From: Acidobacteriota bacterium
GTDB lineage: Bacteria > Acidobacteriota > Terriglobia > Terriglobales > Acidobacteriaceae
Direction of reading: 5' to 3'
Length of the DNA: 23,155 nucleotides
NCBI GenBank assembly: GCA_021780095.1
Contig: JAJXZK010000276.1
Location: 1 to 23,155, forward strand
How positions within the stretch are numbered: position 1 is the first letter of the stretch; the number at the start of each line of letters is the position of its first letter. The position numbers were made by a program, and so were the translations under genes. This document shows positions 1 to 6,494 of this stretch, one piece after another. Below the pieces are notes generated by a model. It was not told where the DNA came from. It saw only the letters and a program-made list of their open reading frames with translations, and did not search any database.

Positions 1-65
1 TGATCGTAGGCCAACAGAAACTTACGGCGCAGATCATCCCCATACGCTTTCGCCATCGATTCCAT
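1..65 (-). CDS. IS630-type transposase, N-terminal fragment (runs off window)
   Basis: Reading the minus strand from an ATG at 65 (or the second ATG at 56) gives MESMAKAYGDDLRRKFLLAYD and then leaves the window. The segment MAKAYGDDLRRKFLLAYD closely resembles the start of IS630-family transposases, whose N-terminal helix-turn-helix domain typically begins M-A-x-A-Y-S-x-D-L-R-x-K-x-L-x-A-Y-D. Only about 21 codons are visible, so it cannot be said whether the element is intact. The second ATG (56) matches the family start best. The gene points out of the window, away from the proteasome-like gene at 172-1035. Confidence 0.6.
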   Translation of the reverse strand, partial: MESMAKAYGDDLRRKFLLAYD

Positions 66-117
66 CGCCGCAGAGTCTCGCCAGAGACAGTCTACATCAT
101 TACAGAAAATGCTCTAG
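66..117. mobile_element. Possible IS630-type element end with CTAG target
   Basis: Bases 114-117 read CTAG, a common type of target for IS630/Tc1-like elements, which duplicate TA. On the minus strand the sequence from there towards the transposase begins GAGCATTTTCTGTAATGATG, which could be the element's terminal repeat. The opposite end is outside the window, so no inverted-repeat partner can be checked. If right, the element sits about 55 bases downstream of the stop codon of the 172-1035 gene. This is a tentative boundary only. Confidence 0.25.
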
Positions 118-171
118 AGAGTTACGACATCGCCGCCAAAGTTGTTGCTGTCTGCTTCCCCATACTCTCTT

Positions 172-1035
172 TCAATCCATCGAAGCGGTTTGATTTGCTC
201 TCAGAGCCCTTGCTTCTTCAGTCGTAATCAACATCTTCGGAATTTCCCTAATTAATTCATTCGGCAATCTGGGGATCGCGTACTCTTGCCAAATCTCCCT
301 AATATGATCGATGGCTTCTGGAATCAGGTAAACGGGTGATTCGTTGAACCTGCGGATCAATACATGGGTCTCTTTCCCTACAAATTTGTTCGACTCGGAG
401 GTAAATTTGGCTGCTAGTAGGTGGTAGATACATGCCTCTTCAGAGCTATTGATGCCGAAACCCAATTTATCTGCTTGAAACAATAGTGAGCTTACCGCTT
501 CGCTCTGGCCACTTCCAATTGCCCAAAACCCAGGATCATCAAAGCACCTGTAGGGTGATTTGGCTTTTTGTAAAAGAAGGTGGGCAATTCCTTGTGAATC
601 AAAGCCGCCAATCAGAAACTCGCATCCAGGCATGACTGCATCGATTCGCCTCAAGATTTGGTTGAATTTGGCGCTGGTTAGCGATTTCTTACCTCTCTCA
701 TGAAAATCATCTAGACCTTCAAAGCCGCTCGGAACCAACACCCTGTATTCGATTAACTGCTGATGCCGCCGAGCATATGCGAGCTCGAAAGTCCCTCCTA
801 CCTCATCCAACGCTCTTTCCCGATTCTCGCTACACAAAATGATAGTCGCGGAATCAAGGATTGGCCGAACATCAGTGATATCGTTCCCCGAATACATCGC
901 AAACCAATTGCGATGTAGGGGATTGATTTTTTCTCCAGTGCCGTCCACTGAGATGTCCCCAAATGTGATCATTTGGTCGGCGACGGCCACAAGTCCTTGC
1001 AGTGATTTGCAAATACCAGCGATACAAACGGTCAT
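172..1035 (-). CDS. Standalone proteasome-like Ntn-hydrolase family protein
   Basis: The 287-residue product starts M-T-V-C-I-A-G, so removal of Met would expose an N-terminal Thr. In proteasome beta subunits and HslV the catalytic set is Thr1, Asp17 and Lys33, and a GSG motif follows. Here, counting from the Thr, there is Asp19 (in VAVADQ) and Lys35 (in GEKIN). WAIGSGQSEAV, with GSG at residues 174-176 of the precursor, matches the HslV/proteasome AIGSG segment. The protein is longer than HslV (about 175) and has a C-terminal extension of about 80 residues that I do not recognise. A clear ribosome site GAGGG lies 6 bases before the ATG. No HslU-like ATPase or other partner is visible nearby. 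The gene looks more AT-rich than its neighbours and lies next to a transposase fragment, which suggests transfer. It could be an active peptidase, or an Ntn amidohydrolase with another substrate. Confidence 0.6.
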   Translation of the reverse strand: MTVCIAGICKSLQGLVAVADQMITFGDISVDGTGEKINPLHRNWFAMYSGNDITDVRPILDSATIILCSENRERALDEVGGTFELAYARRHQQLIEYRVLVPSGFEGLDDFHERGKKSLTSAKFNQILRRIDAVMPGCEFLIGGFDSQGIAHLLLQKAKSPYRCFDDPGFWAIGSGQSEAVSSLLFQADKLGFGINSSEEACIYHLLAAKFTSESNKFVGKETHVLIRRFNESPVYLIPEAIDHIREIWQEYAIPRLPNELIREIPKMLITTEEARALRANQTASMD

Positions 1036-1393
1036 GCTAATCCCTCGATCATGAATTTTCGCGGCGGTTCGCTAGAAATTAATACATGCGGCACCCTGCT
1101 TTCTGGGAGCGTACACTTTCATTTGCTTTTTTGGAGGCAAATAATTGCTGAGCGAAAATAGCATAGTTCCGTCCCCGTTTATCCACGCTTCCACAGCCAA
1201 TCCTCCAATCTGCACCAATCCTGCGCCTTGCTCCGATCGGCCCGGAATCCTACACTGAACCTCTGGTGAAACTCCGTCCCTCCTCACCTCGAGCCCTGAT
1301 CCGGAATCTTGCGCGCAAGCTCGAAAGTCAGGACCTCCAAGTGTCGATCTTGCAATGAATTGCAAAGGTAACACAATTAGTAGCGGTATTGCC

Positions 1394-1422
1394 TTGACAG
1401 ACGCTACGGACAGCGGTACTTT
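1394..1422 (+). promoter_or_regulatory. Candidate sigma-70 promoter for nrdJ
   Basis: A perfect -35 hexamer TTGACA (1394-1399) is followed after 17 bases by TACTTT (1417-1422), a mediocre -10. Transcription would begin near 1429 and give a leader of about 250 bases before nrdJ, long enough for a structured control element. Nothing else in the upstream region is a better match by eye. Confidence 0.4.
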
Positions 1423-1617
1423 CCCTCTACGGGCTTTTGGTGGACTTCAACCACCCCCCATGAGCCAGGGAACTCCGAACGGATCATTCAGGATTGGGAA
1501 TCGGTCCATGTATGCAGAAATTTGTCTTTCCGGAATGCACGTTGCAAGAGTCAGGAATTATCCCGTAAAACTTGAATCGCGGAAGCCAGACACAGGCTTG
1601 AGACAGAAAAATGCGGG

Positions 1618-1646
1618 TTCGGCATCCTATTCCGGGAGGGGCCGAA
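1618..1646 (+). promoter_or_regulatory. Leader hairpin just before the nrdJ ribosome site
   Basis: TTCGGC (1618-1623) pairs with GCCGAA (1641-1646), and inner CCT (1626-1628) can pair with AGG (1637-1639). There is no T-run after it, so it is not an ordinary terminator. It ends 22 bases before the AGGAG ribosome site (1668-1672). It may be a leader structure or chance. Confidence 0.3.
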
Positions 1647-1680
1647 ACCAGCCGAGAATTTAGAACCAGGAGATGCCAAC

Positions 1681-4600
1681 ATGGCCGAAACAACCAAGAC
1701 GCAGACGCCCGTTGCAGCCACCAAGGCTGTTGAAACCGCCCCGACCTCCAGAAGTGGATCCAGTGCAGCTGGAACCGGAACTGGCTTGCAATGTACGCGT
1801 TTTTTCAGCCGTCCAGATGTTTCGCCGTACGGCGAAGTTCAGTGGGAGTTCCGCACCGCCTCCATCGTGGATTCGAAAGGGAACAGCATCTTTGAGCAGA
1901 AGGATGTGGAAGTTCCTGCAGATTGGTCGATGACCGCGACCAACATCGTCGCCAGCAAATACCTGCACGGCCAGATCGGAACTCCACAGCGAGAAACCGG
2001 CGTGCGTCAGTTGATCTCTCGCGTAGCCGAGACCATTCGCGATTGGGGTATGGCCGGCGGCTACTTCCGTACTCCCGAAGACGCCGTTATCTTCCATGAT
2101 GAACTGGCACACATGCTGCTGCACCAAAAGGTCGCGTTCAACTCGCCCGTATGGTTCAACGTGGGCTGCGATCGGTTGGAACCGGATTCCCAGGCACAGA
2201 ACTGGCACTGGAATCCGCATACCTGCGCGGTTGAATTTTCCGCCACTGGCTATCGCAATCCGCAGTGCTCGGCCTGCTTCATCAATTCTGTGCAGGATTC
2301 GCTGGACTCCATTCTGACGCTGGCCAAGACCGAAGGCATGTTGTTCAAGTGGGGTTCGGGCACGGGCACCAACCTGTCCACCATTCGCGGATCAACGGAA
2401 AATCTTTCCGGCGGTGGCGTGGCCAGCGGTCCGTTGAGCTTTATGCGCGGATTTGACGCCTTTGCCGGCGTAATCAAGTCTGGCGGCAAGACTCGCAGAG
2501 CGGCCAAGATGGTCATCCTGAATATCGATCATCCGGATATCGTCGACTTTATCGAGTGCAAGTCAAAGGAAGAAGCCAAGGCGTGGACGCTGATGCGCGC
2601 TGGCTACGATGGATCGGGCCCGGACTCGGAAGCTTTTACGTCGATCTTTTTTCAGAACGCCAACAACTCTGTGCGCGTGAACGATGAATTTATGCGCGCA
2701 GTGATTCATGATGACGATTTTTCCACCCGCTCGGTCAAGGATGGTGCTCCGTTCAACAAATATAAGGCTCGCGACCTGATGCACAAGATTGCCGAGAACA
2801 CCTGGCATTGCGGCGATCCCGGCATGCAATACGACACTACGATTAACAAGTGGCACACGTCGAAAAATACCGCCCGGATCAACGCGTCCAACCCATGCTC
2901 GGAGTATATGTTCCTGGACGATTCGGCATGTAACCTTGCCAGTTTCAATTTAATGAAATTTGTAACTCCTGCAGGCACATTTGATATCGCAGCCTATCGC
3001 CACGCCGTCGATATTTTGATCACCGCCATGGACATCCTGGTGGATAATTCCGGCTATCCAACCGAAGCGATTGGACGCAACTCCCACGACTATCGCCCGC
3101 TGGGTTTGGGATACGCGAATCTGGGCGCGCTGCTGATGGCTTTTGGACTGCCCTACGATTCCGATGCGGGTCGCGATTTCGCTGCAAGCCTCACTGCTAT
3201 CATGTGCGGCCAGGCATATCTGCAATCTTCGAAGGTTGCGGAGCAATGCGCCTCTCTATCTGCAGCCACTCCGTTGACCCAGTCGATTGAACGACAGGGA
3301 GGGGCTTGCCCCGGTTTCTATGTGAATCGCGAACCGTTTTTGGATGTCATCCGCATGCATCGCGCGGAAGTGAACAAGATCGGCCGGTCGCACAATGGTC
3401 CGGAGCCCTTTAGCGTGCCGCAGTTGGATGAGTTGATCGAAGCCAGCCGCGATTGCTGGGATAAGGCGCTGGCCCACGGCGAAAAATTCGGCTATCGCAA
3501 TTCGCAGGTCACCGTCTTGGCTCCCACGGGAACGATTGGCTTCATGATGGACTGCGACACCACCGGGGTTGAGCCGGATTTGGCGCTGGTTAAATACAAG
3601 AAGTTGGTCGGCGGCGGCATGATCAAAATTGTCAACAACACCGTTCCTGCCGCACTGTTCAAACTGGGGTACAGCAACGAAGATGTAGATGCCATTGTCA
3701 GCTATATTGATGCGACTGGAACCATTGAAGGCGCTCCAGGACTGAAGCCGGAGCATCTTCCGGTCTTCGACTGCAGCTTCAAGGCATCGAAGGGCACGCG
3801 CAGCATTCACTACATGGGCCACGTCCGGATGATGGCCGCGACCCAGCCGTTTATTTCAGGTGCCATTTCGAAAACGGTCAACCTTCCCAACAATGCTAGC
3901 GTGGAAGACATTGCGGAGGCCTACATTGAGTCCTGGCGTCAAGGTCTGAAGGCCGTCGCGGTGTATCGCGATGGCTCGAAGGGCACACAGCCGCTGAACG
4001 TGACAGATTCGGTAGCCAGCGGAGGGAACTCTGCGCTGGATGCGGTGGCGGAGAAATTGCTGCAATCCATAGCCACCCTGCCACTGGACAATGCTGCTAT
4101 CGAGCCGCTGGTAGCCCAGCTCGCTGCCCATTCCACCGAGCGGGTGCAATTGCCTGCGTCCAGCCTGGAAACGCTGGCGCGCGCCACCATGCAGAATGTT
4201 TCCGGTCTCGTGTTGACCCAGCAGGACCCGAGCGCGCCACCCCGCACCGTTCGCCATCGTTTGCCGGAAGAACGGCCGTCGTTGACGCACAAATTCTCCA
4301 TCGCAGGACACGAGGGCTACATTACTGTGGGCCTGTATCCGAACGGCCAGCCCGGAGAAATCTTCATCAAGATGGCGAAGGAAGGCTCGACCGTCAGCGG
4401 ATTAATGGATGCTTTCGCCACCGCGATTTCTCTGTCGCTGCAACATGGCGTGCCGCTCAAGGTGCTCTGCGAGAAGTTTTCGCACCTGCGCTTTGAACCG
4501 TCAGGCTGGACTGGGAACGAGGAAATCGGCTTTGCCAAGTCCATCATGGATTACATTTTCCGCTGGCTGCAGTTGCGTTTCCTGTCGGGAACGCAGTTGC

Positions 4601-4923
4601 CGCTGTTTGCAGGCCTGGCAGCGCAGGCGGCTGCCGCGGAAATTGAGAAGACCTATGTTCCAGAGCAGCATCAACCGGCCCGTGGAATGGGAGCAACCAC
4701 GGCGCCTCAAGGCGGAATTCTGCCCGAGATGCACGCCAGCCACGTTCAAACCCAAACCAGTCTGCACATGGAAGATCGCGGCTTGGTCCATGCTGCCGAT
4801 GCCATGCGCGGATTTGTCGATATGGGGGACGCCCCCACGTGCCACACCTGCGGCGCCATCATGGTTCGTAACGGAAGCTGTTACAAGTGCGTCGAGTGCG
4901 GCAGCACAAGCGGCTGTTCTTAG
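1681..4923 (+). CDS. nrdJ: Vitamin B12-dependent (class II) ribonucleoside-diphosphate reductase
   Basis: This cytoplasmic enzyme reduces ribonucleotides to deoxyribonucleotides using adenosylcobalamin to create a thiyl radical, so it works with or without oxygen. The 1080-residue length fits the large class II type. Visible landmarks are the redox Cys region CSACFINSV (C196/C199), NPCSE at 404-408 holding the probable thiyl Cys406 and Glu408, SACNLASFNL with the probable redox partner Cys417, and APTGTIGFMMDCDTTG with the family's phosphate-binding loop. A variable linker at about 785-865 precedes a TSCPD-type domain (about 870-975). The C-terminus is a zinc-ribbon-like tail with CxxC at 1054/1057 and further Cys at 1067, 1070, 1073 and 1079, which may re-reduce the active site. 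AGGAG at 1668-1672 supports the ATG at 1681; an out-of-frame ATG lies at 1673. No nrdAB or nrdD is visible. Confidence 0.96.
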   Translation: MAETTKTQTPVAATKAVETAPTSRSGSSAAGTGTGLQCTRFFSRPDVSPYGEVQWEFRTASIVDSKGNSIFEQKDVEVPADWSMTATNIVASKYLHGQIGTPQRETGVRQLISRVAETIRDWGMAGGYFRTPEDAVIFHDELAHMLLHQKVAFNSPVWFNVGCDRLEPDSQAQNWHWNPHTCAVEFSATGYRNPQCSACFINSVQDSLDSILTLAKTEGMLFKWGSGTGTNLSTIRGSTENLSGGGVASGPLSFMRGFDAFAGVIKSGGKTRRAAKMVILNIDHPDIVDFIECKSKEEAKAWTLMRAGYDGSGPDSEAFTSIFFQNANNSVRVNDEFMRAVIHDDDFSTRSVKDGAPFNKYKARDLMHKIAENTWHCGDPGMQYDTTINKWHTSKNTARINASNPCSEYMFLDDSACNLASFNLMKFVTPAGTFDIAAYRHAVDILITAMDILVDNSGYPTEAIGRNSHDYRPLGLGYANLGALLMAFGLPYDSDAGRDFAASLTAIMCGQAYLQSSKVAEQCASLSAATPLTQSIERQGGACPGFYVNREPFLDVIRMHRAEVNKIGRSHNGPEPFSVPQLDELIEASRDCWDKALAHGEKFGYRNSQVTVLAPTGTIGFMMDCDTTGVEPDLALVKYKKLVGGGMIKIVNNTVPAALFKLGYSNEDVDAIVSYIDATGTIEGAPGLKPEHLPVFDCSFKASKGTRSIHYMGHVRMMAATQPFISGAISKTVNLPNNASVEDIAEAYIESWRQGLKAVAVYRDGSKGTQPLNVTDSVASGGNSALDAVAEKLLQSIATLPLDNAAIEPLVAQLAAHSTERVQLPASSLETLARATMQNVSGLVLTQQDPSAPPRTVRHRLPEERPSLTHKFSIAGHEGYITVGLYPNGQPGEIFIKMAKEGSTVSGLMDAFATAISLSLQHGVPLKVLCEKFSHLRFEPSGWTGNEEIGFAKSIMDYIFRWLQLRFLSGTQLPLFAGLAAQAAAAEIEKTYVPEQHQPARGMGATTAPQGGILPEMHASHVQTQTSLHMEDRGLVHAADAMRGFVDMGDAPTCHTCGAIMVRNGSCYKCVECGSTSGCS

Positions 4924-4967
4924 GCCGCTGTGCTGTAAGCCAAGATCGAATCGTGGTTGATCGCTGG

Positions 4968-6383
4968 TCAGTGTTGAGAGGGAGCCGTTTTGACGGCTCC
5001 CGTGGCTTTTTCCTTGGGATAGTACAAGAGCGGCTCGACAATGCGGAGCTGTTCCGCAATCCGCGACCCGTCCTTATTGATGATTCCAAGATTGTCGCTG
5101 CCCGGCCCTGAATAGGGTATTGTCCACGACATCCACGCGATGCCCATGCCTTGTTGATTGCCGGAGAATGTCGGTCCGCCTTGCGATCCGAGCTGGCCGT
5201 TTAGATACTTGTCGAGCATTGTGGCCCAGTTCAAATCATCCGGATTCTCTCTGAAGCCGGTTCCACTTTCGCCGTCCCAGACGGGCGCGATATTCTGCAG
5301 TTCGAGAAATCCGAAGGAATAGTTCATCGCCTGGATGGCGCTCGGGCTGCTGCTGGACCCGTAGATCTTGGAGATGTCGGCGATGGAATTGGGGTAGAGG
5401 TGAACGTCATACACGACCTTATCCTTGATGGCCTGTCCATTGACGGTGAACACGACCGGGAGAGCTTTTGCTCCGGTGCAATCGCCCCAGGGAGCGGTTC
5501 CATGGGTGGCGCCGTCAAACAGTGTCGTCGGAGTGTAGATACCCAGCGGACATTCAGCAAAAATTAGCTTTGAGGCATCTCGAGAAAGAATCGCTGACCC
5601 GACAGTTTCATACATAAGATGGATGTCGCGATTCGAGCCACCTCCCCATACCGATCCGCCTTTTCGAGCCACCGGCTCGTTCCAAAGGTCGTATCCGATG
5701 ACGGTGTTGTTGCCCGCATAGCGGGAAGCGATCGTCACCCAGTCACTTTGATAGGCTGCTTGTGTCGTGTGTCCAGGATCCTTGCAGCCGTCCGTCCCGT
5801 CGGACGCTCCACCGAGGTCATACCAGATTCCGTTCGACTGTTGCGCGGCGCAGTCATCCGTGAAGTTGACGTTGGTCCCGTAATTCCCTTCGTTGTCGTG
5901 GTCGTCGATGATGACTCGAAGATTATTTTTGCCCGCTGCCGCAACCACTTGGTCTAGGACAGAGAGAAATGCCGGCGTAGCTGGATCATGTAGCGAAATG
6001 TTGTTGAAATCGATGCGGATGCAATTAAAGCCGGTCGCAGCAATAGCCTGGACGTTAGCGGCGATGCCTTTGAGCGGTCCCTTCAGACCGGCTAAAGGTC
6101 CATCCTGATGATTCAATCCGGGCCAGTACACGCAGGCGAGCCGAATCGGATCGTGATTCTGATCGATGATTTGATTTCCCGCGGCGCTGAACATTCCGTC
6201 AGGAAGTTTGGAGGGCTTTGTCGCCGCTGAGATCAATGGCACCAGAAACATCACAAATAGCGCAAGCAGAGACAAGTTCGCAACTGCTCTTTTGCCGTTG
6301 GTCGCTCCGTGGCCTGCAGATTGATGCGTCGCAATTACAGATTGATCGTCGGAGCCGATGCTATCTCGTGAATGCGGTTTCAT
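4968..6383 (-). CDS. Secreted GH5-family glycoside hydrolase (cellulase-type)
   Basis: Predicted secreted (beta/alpha)8 glycosidase. The two GH5 catalytic glutamates are visible: acid/base Glu236 in YDLWNEP and nucleophile Glu372 in VWDGESGTG. VYWPGLNH, CIRIDF, VIIDDHDNEG and the VHLYPNS segment also match GH5 barrel strands. A hydrophobic stretch, LSLLALFVMFLVPLISA, after a long polar N-terminus (about 30 residues) suggests export or a signal anchor. The frame is open from an ATG at 6395, but that codon is preceded only by a 12-bp hairpin and TCC. The ATG at 6383 has AGAGG four bases upstream and is preferred; counting from 6395 adds four residues. The substrate cannot be fixed from sequence: beta-glucan, mannan or related glycans are all possible. 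The gene lies 99-111 bases downstream of the GH18 gene on the same strand and its 3' end contains the nrdJ terminator. Confidence 0.88.
   Translation of the reverse strand: MKPHSRDSIGSDDQSVIATHQSAGHGATNGKRAVANLSLLALFVMFLVPLISAATKPSKLPDGMFSAAGNQIIDQNHDPIRLACVYWPGLNHQDGPLAGLKGPLKGIAANVQAIAATGFNCIRIDFNNISLHDPATPAFLSVLDQVVAAAGKNNLRVIIDDHDNEGNYGTNVNFTDDCAAQQSNGIWYDLGGASDGTDGCKDPGHTTQAAYQSDWVTIASRYAGNNTVIGYDLWNEPVARKGGSVWGGGSNRDIHLMYETVGSAILSRDASKLIFAECPLGIYTPTTLFDGATHGTAPWGDCTGAKALPVVFTVNGQAIKDKVVYDVHLYPNSIADISKIYGSSSSPSAIQAMNYSFGFLELQNIAPVWDGESGTGFRENPDDLNWATMLDKYLNGQLGSQGGPTFSGNQQGMGIAWMSWTIPYSGPGSDNLGIINKDGSRIAEQLRIVEPLLYYPKEKATGAVKTAPSQH
4980..5011 (+). terminator. Intrinsic terminator of nrdJ, inside the GH5 gene's 3' end
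   Basis: GGGAGCCGT (4980-4988) and ACGGCTCCC (4993-5001) form a perfect 9-bp stem with a TTTG loop, followed after five bases by TTTTT (5007-5011). It lies 57 bases after the nrdJ stop. It also lies within the last codons of the convergent GH5 gene (stop at 4968), encoding its A-T-G-A-V-K-T-A-P-S tail. On the minus strand no T-run follows the stem, so the signal is oriented for nrdJ. Confidence 0.75.
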
Positions 6384-6398
6384 TAGGCCTCTCATGGA

Positions 6399-6428
6399 GG
6401 AGTCTATTCAATCGGGTGAATAGACTCC
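6399..6428. promoter_or_regulatory. Perfect 12-bp palindrome before GH5: operator or leader hairpin
   Basis: GGAGTCTATTCA (6399-6410) and TGAATAGACTCC (6417-6428) are perfect reverse complements separated by ATCGGG. The exact centre is CG, and the inner 14 bases TTCAATCGGGTGAA resemble the lacI-region operator sequence TTCAAACGATTCAA at 10 of 14 positions. It may be a LacI-family operator. In RNA it would be a strong hairpin ending three bases before the 6395 ATG. No T-run follows on either strand, so a terminator is unlikely. Confidence 0.55.
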
Positions 6429-6494
6429 AAACCTGGAACTGCTCCGCTGGGCGACGATGACATATTTAGGCCGGTATCTGTTCCCATGTGGTGG

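Larger units (their letters stand above)
1036..1680. other. 645-base stretch without a convincing gene
   Basis: This stretch separates the minus-strand proteasome-like gene from plus-strand nrdJ, so it must hold the upstream regions of both. The only long open frame (1072-1374, minus, 100 codons, GTG start) has no good ribosome site and no family I recognise. It could be a decayed or very small gene, at perhaps 15-20% likelihood. The nrdJ side holds a promoter candidate at 1394-1422 and a hairpin at 1618-1646, listed separately. I looked for a cobalamin riboswitch because nrdJ needs B12 and did not find its conserved boxes. Confidence 0.5.

Noticed and set aside
1072..1374. 100-codon minus-strand open frame upstream of the Ntn-hydrolase gene
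   Set aside because: It has a GTG start, no good ribosome site and no recognisable family. It may be a real small gene, but the sequence does not support calling it.
1540..1605. Cobalamin-riboswitch-like words (CCCGTAAAACT and GGAAGCCAGACACAGGC) before nrdJ
   Set aside because: The defining GCCACTG, CCCGCAACTGT and GACCTGCC boxes are not present in order, so the similarity is too weak.
6384..6395. ATG at 6395 as the GH5 start
   Set aside because: It is three bases from a 12-bp stem and has no ribosome site; the ATG at 6383 has AGAGG before it. The difference is only four residues.
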